Source: Leucothrix mucor
GTDB lineage: Bacteria > Pseudomonadota > Gammaproteobacteria > Thiotrichales > Thiotrichaceae
Direction of reading: 5' to 3'
Assembly (NCBI GenBank): GCA_011322515.1
Contig: DRMS01000001.1
Span: forward strand, 1 to 17,224
DNA: 17,224 nucleotides
The first letter of the stretch is position 1. Every line of letters begins with the position of its first letter. Position numbers and translations under genes: made by a program. Positions 1-8,750 of this stretch are shown here, piece by piece. The notes below the pieces were generated by a model that made no database searches, was not told the DNA's origin, and saw only the letters and a list, made by a program, of their open reading frames with translations.

Positions 1-1142
1 CCACCTTCACGAATAGCGAAGCGTAGCCCTTCTCCCATTGCAATTGGATTAATTAAGGTAACAACCATTTTTACGTTATCACCTGGCATAACCATTTCTA
101 CGCCTTCTGGAAGCTCACAAGCCCCTGTTACATCCGTTGTTCTAAAATAGAATTGCGGGCGATAATTACTGAAAAATGGTGTATGACGACCACCTTCATC
201 TTTTGATAGCACATATACTTCTGCTTCAAATTTTGTGTGAGGTGTAATAGAACCAGGGTGACAAAGCACTTGACCACGCTCTACATCGTCACGCTTGGTT
301 CCACGTAGCAATACACCTACGTTATCACCTGCTTGACCTTCGTCGAGCAGTTTACGGAACATCTCTACGCCTGTACAGGTTGTCTTTTGCGTATCTTTGA
401 TACCTACAATTTCAAGTTCATCACCAACATGTACGATGCCACGCTCTATACGTCCTGTTACAACGGTTCCACGACCTGAGATTGAGAATACGTCTTCTAC
501 TGGCATTAAGAAGTCACCATCAACGGCACGTTCTGGCTCTGGAATATAGCTATCGAGTGCATCGACTAATTCTACGATGCTGGCTACATGTTTTTCATCT
601 CCATCAAGTGCTTTTAGTGCTGAACCCGTAATAACGGGTGTATCATCACCTGGAAAGTCGTAAGCATCTAGTAATTCACGAATTTCCATTTCAACTAATT
701 CTAGCAACTCTTCATCATCAACCATGTCGGCTTTATTCATGTAGATGACGATATAAGGAACGCCTACTTGACGCGATAATAGAATGTGCTCACGCGTCTG
801 CGGCATAGGACCGTCTGCGGCTGATACAACGAGGATTGCGCCATCCATTTGCGCTGCACCTGTAATCATATTCTTTACGTAGTCTGCATGACCTGGGCAG
901 TCAACGTGTGCGTAGTGGCGTGTTTCTGATTCGTACTCTACGTGTGAGGTTGCAATGGTAATGCCACGTGCTTTTTCTTCGGGTGCATTGTCGATTTCAT
1001 CAAATGCTTTTACTTCACCACCCATTTTCTCTGCCATAACCTTTGTTAGCGCAGCGGTTAGTGTTGTTTTGCCGTGGTCAACGTGACCGATTGTACCTAC
1101 ATTCACATGTGGCTTATTACGTTCAAATTTTTCTTTAGACAT
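1..1142 (-). CDS. tuf: Elongation factor EF-Tu, first copy (3' end cut off by window)
   Basis: EF-Tu is the cytoplasmic GTPase that delivers aminoacyl-tRNA to the ribosomal A site. My translation of the minus strand starts MSKEKFERNKPHVNVGTIGH. G1 is GHVDHGKT (residues 19-26), followed by the switch I segment RGITIATS, G3 DCPGH and G4 NKAD. Domains 2 and 3 follow with GRGTVVTGR and FRTTDVTG. About 380 codons are present; the last 14 and the stop lie outside the window edge. The start ATG is 2 nt after the fusA stop. An AAAGGTGA Shine-Dalgarno ends at the fusA stop codon, so translation is probably coupled to fusA. By position after rpsL-rpsG-fusA this is the tufA locus. The first 145 bases are identical to 17080-17224, so which tuf copy they derive from is uncertain. 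Confidence 0.97.
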   Translation of the reverse strand, partial: MSKEKFERNKPHVNVGTIGHVDHGKTTLTAALTKVMAEKMGGEVKAFDEIDNAPEEKARGITIATSHVEYESETRHYAHVDCPGHADYVKNMITGAAQMDGAILVVSAADGPMPQTREHILLSRQVGVPYIVIYMNKADMVDDEELLELVEMEIRELLDAYDFPGDDTPVITGSALKALDGDEKHVASIVELVDALDSYIPEPERAVDGDFLMPVEDVFSISGRGTVVTGRIERGIVHVGDELEIVGIKDTQKTTCTGVEMFRKLLDEGQAGDNVGVLLRGTKRDDVERGQVLCHPGSITPHTKFEAEVYVLSKDEGGRHTPFFSNYRPQFYFRTTDVTGACELPEGVEMVMPGDNVKMVVTLINPIAMGEGLRFAIREG

Positions 1143-1144
1143 GC

Positions 1145-3235
1145 CTATTCACCTTTATTTATCACCGCATCGGCTATTTTATTAGGTGCCTCTGCATATT
1201 TTGAAAACACCATGGAGTAACTAGCTCGCCCCTGAGTCACAGAGCGTAGATCAGTTGCATAACCAAACATCTCTCTCAACGGCACTTCCGCACGCACGAT
1301 TTTCCCAGCAGGAGAATCATCCATGCCTTGAACAATGCCTCGGCGACGATTCAAATCACCCATTACATCACCCATATTTTCCTCTGGTGTGACCACTTCT
1401 ATATCCATATAAGGTTCTAACAAAATTGGGTCACCTCGCAAAACACCTTCTCTAGCTGCAAACGAACCCGCAACTTTAAAAGCCACCTCACTTGAATCCA
1501 CTTCATGATAAGAGCCATCATATAAAGTAGCTTTAATATTAATAACAGGAAAACCAGCAATGACACCACTTTGCAATTGCTCCTGAATACCTTTGTCAAT
1601 AGCAGATATATATTCATCAGGAACGACACCATCGTTCATTTCATTTTCAAAAGCGTAACCAAAACCATCATCCATTGGTTCAAGCTTAATCCAAACATGA
1701 CCATATTGATTCTGCCCTTCAGATTGACGAATAAACTCCCCTTCCGCTTTCACACTCTTTTTAATACTTTCACGATAAGAAACCTGCGGAGAACCCACAC
1801 TAGCACCCACATCAAACTCTCTTTTTAAACGATCAACAATAATATCTAGGTGTAACTCACCCATACCTGAAATTATTGTTTGCGCGGTATCCTCATCTAT
1901 TTTTACAGAAAAAGTTGGATCTTCTTGCATTAAACGATCCAGTGCTACTGCCAACTTATCTTGATCAGCTGTCGTTTTCGCTTCCACAGCAACCGAAATA
2001 ACAGGCTCTGGAAACTCCATTTCTTCCAAGGTAATCACTTTGTCGAGATCACAAAGCGTATCACCCGTAATAATATTTTTTAAACCTACTGCGGCAACAA
2101 TATCACCCGTTCTAACTTCTTTCACTTCTTCGCGCGAGTTGGAATGCATTTGTAAAATACGCGTGATACGCTCTCGCGTTTCCTTGCGCGGATTATATAC
2201 AACCTTGCCAGATTGCAATACACCAGAGTAAACCCTGAAAAATGTTAGCGAACCCACAAAAGGATCAGTAGCAACTTTAAATGCCAATGCTGAAAATGGT
2301 TCATTATCATCCGCATTACGAACAATAAGTTGCCCATCAGACAGCCCTTCAACCGCAGCGATATTAAGTGGCGATGGCAAGTAGTCAACCACACCATCAA
2401 GCATTGCTTGCACACCCTTATTTTTGAAAGCTGAACCACAGTAAACTGGAACCAATTCTCCAGCCAGTGTCCTTCCTCGCAAGCCTTGAATAATCTCTTC
2501 TTCCGATAGATCACCTTCTTCGAGGTATTTATCCATCAATTCTTCTGACGATTCTGCAACTGCTTCAAGCAAAGTTTCACGCCATTCTTGTGCCAGCTCA
2601 ATCATTTCAGGTGAAATATCGCTAATTTGTGGTGTTACACCTAAATCTGCATCATCCCAACTAATGGACTTCATACGCACTAAATCGATCACGCCACTAA
2701 AAAACTCTTCCGCACCCACTGCTAACTGCACTGGGATAGGTAAAGCACCTAGACGTTCCTTGATCTGCCCAACAACTCGCAAAAAATCCGCACCCGTTCG
2801 ATCCATTTTATTAACAAATGCGATCCTTGGTACGTTATACTTATTCGCTTGACGCCATACTGTCTCTGACTGTGGCTCAACACCTCCAACAGCGCAAAAT
2901 ATAGCCACAGCACCATCTAAGACACGCAATGATCTTTCCACTTCAATGGTAAAATCAACATGCCCAGGCGTATCTATTATATTGACACGATGCTGATCAT
3001 ATTGATCATGCATTCCATTCCAAAAACAGGTTGTAGCAGCAGAGGTTATGGTAATACCACGTTCTCTTTCTTGCTCCATCCAATCCATGACTGCCACACC
3101 ATCATGCACTTCACCCATTTTGTGAGACACACCAGTGTAAAAAAGCACACGTTCTGTTATTGTCGTTTTACCTGCATCAATATGAGCCATAATGCCAATA
3201 TTACGATACCGCCCCAAGGGTGTTACGCGCGCCAT
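1145..3235 (-). CDS. fusA: Elongation factor EF-G
   Basis: EF-G is the GTPase that drives tRNA-mRNA translocation and, with the recycling factor, splits post-termination ribosomes. The 696-residue product is close to the 704 of E. coli and has every G motif: AHIDAGKT (17-24), RGITITSAATT (59-69), DTPGHVDF (88-95), NKMD (142-145) and the GSAFKNKG segment. Domain IV and V sequences such as SQGRASYSM-like VTQGRASYSMVF near the C-terminus are present. This is canonical EF-G rather than a tetracycline-resistance homologue. Its Shine-Dalgarno (AAAGAG, 9 nt before ATG) is weak. It follows rpsG by 31 nt, and the next gene, tuf, starts 2 nt after its TAG stop. It belongs to the str operon driven from about 4262. 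Confidence 0.98.
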   Translation of the reverse strand: MARVTPLGRYRNIGIMAHIDAGKTTITERVLFYTGVSHKMGEVHDGVAVMDWMEQERERGITITSAATTCFWNGMHDQYDQHRVNIIDTPGHVDFTIEVERSLRVLDGAVAIFCAVGGVEPQSETVWRQANKYNVPRIAFVNKMDRTGADFLRVVGQIKERLGALPIPVQLAVGAEEFFSGVIDLVRMKSISWDDADLGVTPQISDISPEMIELAQEWRETLLEAVAESSEELMDKYLEEGDLSEEEIIQGLRGRTLAGELVPVYCGSAFKNKGVQAMLDGVVDYLPSPLNIAAVEGLSDGQLIVRNADDNEPFSALAFKVATDPFVGSLTFFRVYSGVLQSGKVVYNPRKETRERITRILQMHSNSREEVKEVRTGDIVAAVGLKNIITGDTLCDLDKVITLEEMEFPEPVISVAVEAKTTADQDKLAVALDRLMQEDPTFSVKIDEDTAQTIISGMGELHLDIIVDRLKREFDVGASVGSPQVSYRESIKKSVKAEGEFIRQSEGQNQYGHVWIKLEPMDDGFGYAFENEMNDGVVPDEYISAIDKGIQEQLQSGVIAGFPVINIKATLYDGSYHEVDSSEVAFKVAGSFAAREGVLRGDPILLEPYMDIEVVTPEENMGDVMGDLNRRRGIVQGMDDSPAGKIVRAEVPLREMFGYATDLRSVTQGRASYSMVFSKYAEAPNKIADAVINKGE
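1149..1156 (-). promoter_or_regulatory. tuf ribosome binding site inside the fusA 3' end
   Basis: On the minus strand AAAGGTGA ends 6 nt before the tuf ATG and covers the last codons of fusA just before its TAG. Because the site is read through by EF-G-translating ribosomes, initiation on tuf is probably coupled to fusA termination. The match to the anti-Shine-Dalgarno and its spacing are seen directly; coupling is inferred. Confidence 0.75.
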
Positions 3236-3266
3236 ATTAAAAAACTCTTTTATCTATTGAACGCCA

Positions 3267-3737
3267 TTACCAACGGAAGTGAGCAAATGCCTTATTCGCA
3301 TCAGCCATTCTATGCGTATCTTCACGTTTTTTAACTGCTGATCCACGCTTCTCAGATGCATCCATTAGTTCACCCGCTAATTTCAACGCCATAGATTTTT
3401 CACCACGGCGACGAGCCGCTTCAACAATCCAACGCATACCCAGTGCATTCTGGCGAGAAGGACGCACTTCAACAGGCACCTGATAAGTAGAACCACCAAC
3501 ACGACGAGACTTAACTTCTACTGATGGCTTTACATTTTCAAGAGCGGCACTCAATACTTCCACGCCTTCTCCGCCCTTCTTTTCAATAATCTGATCTAAA
3601 GCACCATACACAACACTTTCTGCAATTGACTTTTTACCATCTTTCATAATGGTATTAATAAACTTCGCCAACAATTCACTTTTGAATTTTGGATCTGGAA
3701 GAATAACGCGTTTCGGTACTTCTCTTCTTCTAGGCAT
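3267..3737 (-). CDS. rpsG: 30S ribosomal protein S7
   Basis: S7 nucleates assembly of the 30S head by binding the 3' major domain of 16S rRNA and contacts tRNA near the E site. The 156-residue product has the normal short-form length. It begins MPRRREVPKRVILPDPKF, carries the KSRRVGGSTYQVPVEV segment in the middle, and ends AFAHFRW as in other bacterial S7 proteins. It is the second gene of the str operon, 59 nt after rpsL and 31 nt before fusA. In E. coli, S7 represses its own operon by binding the rpsL-rpsG spacer. Here that spacer is short and A/T-rich, and I cannot see a convincing S7 target hairpin in it, so conservation of that control is unknown. Confidence 0.98.
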   Translation of the reverse strand: MPRRREVPKRVILPDPKFKSELLAKFINTIMKDGKKSIAESVVYGALDQIIEKKGGEGVEVLSAALENVKPSVEVKSRRVGGSTYQVPVEVRPSRQNALGMRWIVEAARRRGEKSMALKLAGELMDASEKRGSAVKKREDTHRMADANKAFAHFRW

Positions 3738-3796
3738 AACCTATCTCACTTACGATTAACTACTAATTAAACAACAAAAACGACTAACGGGTAGCT

Positions 3797-4171
3797 TTAA
3801 CCTTTTGGACGTTTAGCACCATACTTCGAGCGACCTTGACGACGATCTTGAACACCCTGCGTATCCAAACTACCGCGCACAACATGGTAACGCACACCAG
3901 GCAAATCTTTAACACGACCGCCTCGAATCAATACAACGGAGTGTTCCTGTAAGTTATGACCTTCGCCACCTATGTAGCTAGTCACTTCAAACCCATTGGT
4001 TAAACGCACACGAGCAACCTTTCTCATTGCTGAGTTTGGTTTTTTCGGCGTTGTTGTATATACACGAGTACAAACTCCGCGCTTTTGAGGACACGCTTCT
4101 AAAGCAGGAACATTACTTTTTTCTGCTTTCCTTTTACGTGGCTTGCGCACAAGCTGGTTAATCGTAGCCAT
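3797..4171 (-). CDS. rpsL: 30S ribosomal protein S12
   Basis: S12 sits at the 30S decoding centre and influences tRNA selection and streptomycin response. The 124-residue product equals the E. coli length and is near identical through RVYTTTPKKPNSA and SYIGGEGHNLQEHS. Lys43 (in TPKKPNS) and Lys88 (in GGRVKDLPG), the usual sites of streptomycin-resistance substitutions counting Met as 1, are wild type. Asp89, the residue methylthiolated by RimO in many bacteria, is also present. A GGAG Shine-Dalgarno lies 8 nt before the ATG. It is the first gene of the str transcript, with a strong promoter roughly 90 nt upstream. The adjacency to rpoC is common in bacteria generally but differs from E. coli, where the two operons are separate. 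Confidence 0.98.
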   Translation of the reverse strand: MATINQLVRKPRKRKAEKSNVPALEACPQKRGVCTRVYTTTPKKPNSAMRKVARVRLTNGFEVTSYIGGEGHNLQEHSVVLIRGGRVKDLPGVRYHVVRGSLDTQGVQDRRQGRSKYGAKRPKG

Positions 4172-4193
4172 CTAAAATTCTCCGTAATAAAAT

Positions 4194-4224
4194 AAGACTA
4201 TTTTTCAGTTTTTTGAACAGTCTT
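4194..4224 (-). promoter_or_regulatory. Hairpin in rpsL 5' leader
   Basis: The arms AAGACT (4194-4199) and AGTCTT (4219-4224) are perfect complements. Inside them TTCA and TGAA (4204-4217) can pair around a T-rich loop. The structure lies between the predicted str start site and the rpsL Shine-Dalgarno. It is short and A/T-rich, so a function is speculative. Confidence 0.3.
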
Positions 4225-4261
4225 TAAAACACAATGAACACAGTCACTGCATTCGTTGAAG

Positions 4262-4297
4262 GCGCGAGATTCTAATATCCTACCTTGCATCTGTCAA
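4262..4297 (-). promoter_or_regulatory. Sigma70 promoter of the rpsL-rpsG-fusA-tuf operon
   Basis: On the minus strand the -35 box TTGACA (4292-4297, full consensus) is separated by exactly 17 bp from the -10 box TAGAAT (4269-4274, 5 of 6). The bases after the -10, CTCGCGCC (4268-4261), form a G/C-rich discriminator of the kind found at promoters inhibited by ppGpp/DksA. Transcription should start near 4262, giving a leader of about 90 nt. The surrounding 323-nt spacer (4172-4494) holds no gene. I saw no G/C-rich hairpin plus U-tract after rpoC, so read-through from rpoBC could add to this promoter. Confidence 0.85.
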
Positions 4298-4494
4298 GGC
4301 AGGATTCAAAGATTCGCACTACTTTAAGTAGCCAGACAAAATTAACCCACCCATTTTCTTCCTTATTTTCTAGCCTTTTGTATGATTGCTTCGGTTATAT
4401 AGATCACTATCCACTCTACACAATGCATTAAAGATCAAAAAAACAGAAAAGAAATTTGTTAGATTTATCGTGTCCTCCCACTTATTCTTATTCG

Positions 4495-7400
4495 TTATTC
4501 AGCAGAGTCACTCTGCTCTTTCTGAGCTTTAACCTGAGCCTCAGCTACTTCTTTGGCTTCTTTTGCCGCTACAATTGCAGCCATTTGCTCCATCATAGCA
4601 TCCTGCCTTTTCTGCTTGCGACTTCTGTGATGCGCTAGACCTGTCCCTGCTGGAACAAGACGACCCACAATAACATTCTCTTTCAGACCGCGCAGATCGT
4701 CACGAGCACCATTAACAGCAGCCTCCGTCAAGACTCGCGTGGTTTCTTGGAATGATGCAGCAGAAATAAAGGAATCTGTAACCAACGATGCTTTAGTGAT
4801 ACCTAGTAGCAATCGATCAAACTTTGCTGGCAACTTACCTTCTGCATGGAGCTTATTGTTAATCTCAACAACGTCAGTAAAATCCAATTGCTCACCGCGT
4901 AAGAGCTCGCTATCGCCTGAAGCTGTCACTAGCACTTTGCGCATCATTTGCTTAGCAATAACTTCGATATGCTTATCGTTGATCTTTACACCCTGTAATC
5001 GATAAACTTCCTGAATTTCTTTAACTAGATATTCAGCTAACACAGAAGGACCTAAAAGACGCAAAATATCATGTGGGCTTGGCTCGCCATCAGCGATCAT
5101 TTCACCCTTCTCTACTTTCTCACCTTCAAATACATCAAATGAGCGCCACTTGGGAACCAGCATTTCATAATGATCACCATGCTTAGGTGTAATCATCATG
5201 CGCTTTTTACCTTTAGTTTCCTTACCCCAAGAGAAAGCACCTGAAATCTCAGCAAGAATCGCTGCCAATTTAGGCTTTCTAGCCTCAAATAAGTCAGCAA
5301 CCCGTGGTAAACCACCAGTGATATCACGCGTTTTGGATGTTTCTTGAGGCAAACGAGCCATTACATCACCCACATCAACCTGAACACCATTGCTCAAGCC
5401 AATAATTGCTCCCCCTGTCAATGGATACTGAACAGGTATCGCCGTATTTTCGAAGAAAATACTTTCGCCATTCTCATCTAATACACGCATTATGGGGTTT
5501 AAATCTTTTGCATTCGCTGGACGCGCTGCACGATCTAATACCACGGTTGAACTCAACCCAGTCACAGCATCAATTTCCTTCTGAATCGTGCCACCTTCCA
5601 CAAAATCTACAAAATCAAGCGTACCAGCAACTTCTGAAATAATAGGATGCGTATGCGGATCCCACATTGCCGCTTCAAAACCACGCTCAACCTTATTACC
5701 CTCAGCAATCTTAATCACCGCACCGTAAGGAACCTTGTAGTTTTCACGCAAACGACCCTGCGCATCTTCAATACCCAACTCACCCGAACGAGAAACAGCA
5801 ACCAAATTGCCATCTTTATTCTTAACACTTTTAATATTCGTCATCCGCACGGTACCTGATGACTTTACAATAATATTACTTTCAGCCGCTGATCTACTTG
5901 CTGCACCACCGATATGAAAAGTACGCATCGTTAGCTGTGTGCCTGGCTCACCGATTGATTGTGCCGCAATAACGCCAACTGCCTCACCAATATTGACCAA
6001 GTGCCCACGACCAAGATCGCGACCATAACAATAACGACAAGCACCATGCTCTGCTTCACAGGTTACCGCAGAACGAACTAAAATCTCATCAACACCTAAG
6101 CCCTCAATCTGAGAAACCCATTCTTCATCCATCAGCGTCTTAGCAGGAATAACAACTTTTTCATCCGCATCCAAAACATCAACAGCCGTTACACGCCCTA
6201 ATACACGCTCACCCAAGGGCTCAACAACATCGCCACCCTCTATAATCGGCGCCATGGTTAAGCCTCGCTCTGTTCCACAGTCCTCTTGTAGAATAACCAT
6301 GTCTTGTGATACATCAACCAAACGACGCGTCAGATATCCTGAGTTAGCTGTTTTCAGCGCCGTATCAGCCAAACCTTTGCGCGCACCATGAGTAGAAATA
6401 AAGTACTGAAGTACATTCAAGCCTTCTCTAAAGTTAGAGGTAATCGGTGTTTCGATAATAGAACCATCTGGCTTAGCCATCAAACCACGCATACCTGCCA
6501 ACTGACGAATCTGCGCAGGAGAACCACGTGCACCAGAGTCTGCCATCATATAAATAGAGTTGAAAGACTCTTGCTCGACTGTCTCGCCTTTGGCATTAAC
6601 TACAGACTCTAAGCCTAAACCATCCATCATGGCTTTAGCAACCTGATCATTGGTTCTTGCCCAGATATCAACTACTTTGTTATAACGCTCACCTTGAGTC
6701 ACTAAACCAGAAGCATATTGATCTTCAATTTCGTGTACATCATCTTCTGCGCGACCAATAATGACTGCCTTTTCTTCTGGAATCGCCATATCACCAGCAC
6801 AAAAAGAAATCCCAGAACGTGTTGCGTAGTAATAACCTGTGTACATTAACTGATCGGCAAAAATAACCGATTCTTTTAAACCGACACTTCGATAAGCCTC
6901 ATTCACCAGATTAGAAATGGCTCTTTTCTTTAGTACAGTATTGACTAAGGAGAAAGGCATCCCTTTTGGTAAAATGGAGGTTAAAATTGCACGCCCAACG
7001 GTTGTCTCAACACGCACCACTTCTTCAACTAGCTCACCATTCTCATTAAAGTAAGTATCATTAATACGCACTTGAACTTTAGCTTGTAAGGCTACTTGCT
7101 CTGTATCATAAGCAATTTTAACTTCTTCTGGGCTGGCAAAAATCATGCCTTCACCCTTGGCATTAATGCTTTCACGAGTCATATAGTACAAACCAAGCAC
7201 TATATCCTGCGATGGAACGATAATTGGCTCACCGTTAGCAGGTGACAACACATTATTCGTCGCCATCATTAATACGCGTGCTTCTGTTTGCGCCTCTAAT
7301 GACAACGGCACATGTACTGCCATCTGATCACCATCGAAGTCCGCATTAAAGGCAGTACAAACCAAGGGATGCAATTGAATCGCCTTACCTTCGATCAATA

Positions 7401-8736
7401 CGGGTTCAAATGCTTGCACACCTAATCGATGCAATGTTGGCGCACGATTAAGCATAATAGGATGTTCATGAACGATGTCAGCAAGGATATCCCAAACTTC
7501 TGAGGTTTCACGATCAACCAGTTTCTTTGCTGCTTTAATGGTTGTTGCCAACCCTAAGCGTTGTAGCTTGCCAAAGACAAAAGGTTTAAATAACTCTAAT
7601 GCCATTTTCTTTGGCAAACCACATTGGTGTAGTTTTAAAGAGGGTCCTGTTACAATCACCGAGCGTCCTGAGTAATCAACACGCTTACCTAATAAGTTCT
7701 GTCTAAAGCGCCCTTGCTTACCTTTAATCATATCGGCAAGAGATTTTAATGGGCGACGATTAGACCCTGTAATCGCGCGTCCACGACGACCATTATCTAA
7801 TAATGCATCCACTGATTCTTGTAGCATGCGCTTTTCATTACGCACAATAATATCGGGCGCATTCAAATCTAACAGGCGGCGTAAACGATTATTGCGGTTA
7901 ATAACACGGCGATATAAATCATTCAAATCTGACGTTGCAAAACGACCGCCATCCAGTGGAACTAAGGGACGCAAATCAGGCGGTAAAACAGGTAAAATGG
8001 TTAAAATCATCCACTCTGGCTTATTAATAAACCGACCTGCACTGTCTTTCTGTGAAAAAGACTCCATTAACTTCATGCGCTTACCAATACGCTTTAATTT
8101 AGTTTCTGAATTTGTATTATTTGCCTCCTCACGCAGACCTTCCAATGCTTCGGTAAGATCAACTGATTTGAGCATTTCTACAACAGCCTCCGCTCCCATA
8201 CCTGCTTCAAACTCATCACCAAATTCTTCAATCGCTTCGAGATAAGCTTCATCCGTTAACAACGCACCTTTTTCCAGAGTAGTCATCCCTGGCTCAACAA
8301 CGACAAAGGCCTCAAAATACAAGACGCGCTCAATATCACGCAGTGTCATATCTAAAAACAGACCAATTCTTGACGGCAAAGACTTTAAAAACCAAATATG
8401 CGCCACTGGACATGCTAATTCAATATGCGCCATGCGCTCACGACGCACTTTTGTTTGGGTAACTTCTACGCCGCATTTTTCACAAACAACACCGCGATGC
8501 TTTAGACGCTTGTATTTTCCGCATAGACATTCATAGTCCTTTACGGGACCAAATACCTTGGCGCAGAACAATCCATCACGCTCAGGCTTAAAAGTACGGT
8601 AATTAATGGTCTCAGGTTTTTTAACTTCACCAAAAGACCAAGAACGAATCACTTCGGGTGATGCCAAACCAATACGGATTGCATCAAACTCTTCTGATTC
8701 TGTTTGTTGCTTAAAGATATTCAATAAATCTTTCAT
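4495..8736 (-). CDS. rpoC: DNA-directed RNA polymerase subunit beta'
   Basis: Beta' carries the RNA polymerase active site. The 1413-residue product compares with 1407 in E. coli. The N-terminal zinc site is Cys70, Cys72, Cys85 and Cys88 in YECLCGKYKRLKHRGVVCEKC. The catalytic Mg-binding loop is NADFDGDQM, with Asp466, Asp468 and Asp470. The second zinc site uses the cysteine of EDCGTERG and those of CEAEHGACRYC. The trigger loop segment LTMRTFHIGGA is intact. The C-terminal tail, after the conserved GLAHHRSRK region, is rich in Ala, Glu and Lys and ends SDSAE. It begins 14 nt after the rpoB stop with a GAGG Shine-Dalgarno 6 nt before ATG, so the two subunits are co-expressed. No terminator is evident downstream. 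Confidence 0.99.
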   Translation of the reverse strand: MKDLLNIFKQQTESEEFDAIRIGLASPEVIRSWSFGEVKKPETINYRTFKPERDGLFCAKVFGPVKDYECLCGKYKRLKHRGVVCEKCGVEVTQTKVRRERMAHIELACPVAHIWFLKSLPSRIGLFLDMTLRDIERVLYFEAFVVVEPGMTTLEKGALLTDEAYLEAIEEFGDEFEAGMGAEAVVEMLKSVDLTEALEGLREEANNTNSETKLKRIGKRMKLMESFSQKDSAGRFINKPEWMILTILPVLPPDLRPLVPLDGGRFATSDLNDLYRRVINRNNRLRRLLDLNAPDIIVRNEKRMLQESVDALLDNGRRGRAITGSNRRPLKSLADMIKGKQGRFRQNLLGKRVDYSGRSVIVTGPSLKLHQCGLPKKMALELFKPFVFGKLQRLGLATTIKAAKKLVDRETSEVWDILADIVHEHPIMLNRAPTLHRLGVQAFEPVLIEGKAIQLHPLVCTAFNADFDGDQMAVHVPLSLEAQTEARVLMMATNNVLSPANGEPIIVPSQDIVLGLYYMTRESINAKGEGMIFASPEEVKIAYDTEQVALQAKVQVRINDTYFNENGELVEEVVRVETTVGRAILTSILPKGMPFSLVNTVLKKRAISNLVNEAYRSVGLKESVIFADQLMYTGYYYATRSGISFCAGDMAIPEEKAVIIGRAEDDVHEIEDQYASGLVTQGERYNKVVDIWARTNDQVAKAMMDGLGLESVVNAKGETVEQESFNSIYMMADSGARGSPAQIRQLAGMRGLMAKPDGSIIETPITSNFREGLNVLQYFISTHGARKGLADTALKTANSGYLTRRLVDVSQDMVILQEDCGTERGLTMAPIIEGGDVVEPLGERVLGRVTAVDVLDADEKVVIPAKTLMDEEWVSQIEGLGVDEILVRSAVTCEAEHGACRYCYGRDLGRGHLVNIGEAVGVIAAQSIGEPGTQLTMRTFHIGGAASRSAAESNIIVKSSGTVRMTNIKSVKNKDGNLVAVSRSGELGIEDAQGRLRENYKVPYGAVIKIAEGNKVERGFEAAMWDPHTHPIISEVAGTLDFVDFVEGGTIQKEIDAVTGLSSTVVLDRAARPANAKDLNPIMRVLDENGESIFFENTAIPVQYPLTGGAIIGLSNGVQVDVGDVMARLPQETSKTRDITGGLPRVADLFEARKPKLAAILAEISGAFSWGKETKGKKRMMITPKHGDHYEMLVPKWRSFDVFEGEKVEKGEMIADGEPSPHDILRLLGPSVLAEYLVKEIQEVYRLQGVKINDKHIEVIAKQMMRKVLVTASGDSELLRGEQLDFTDVVEINNKLHAEGKLPAKFDRLLLGITKASLVTDSFISAASFQETTRVLTEAAVNGARDDLRGLKENVIVGRLVPAGTGLAHHRSRKQKRQDAMMEQMAAIVAAKEAKEVAEAQVKAQKEQSDSAE

Positions 8737-8750
8737 GCTTAGCCTCTACC

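Noticed and set aside
2960..3334. 124-codon plus-strand open frame across the fusA-rpsG junction
   Set aside because: It is antisense to well conserved genes and has no recognisable motif or ribosome site.
4395..4430. Second promoter after rpoC (TTGTGT, 16 bp, TATATA)
   Set aside because: The -35 is poor, and A/T-rich DNA gives TATATA by chance. The promoter at 4269-4297 is far better and closer to rpsL.
4456..4638. 60-codon plus-strand hydrophobic frame at the end of rpoC
   Set aside because: It is mostly antisense to the rpoC tail, and the hydrophobicity comes from reading the Glu/Lys codons on the other strand.
7826..8245. 139-codon plus-strand open frame
   Set aside because: It is fully antisense to the conserved N-terminal part of rpoC and its translation is low-complexity Arg/Ser-rich with no recognisable domain.
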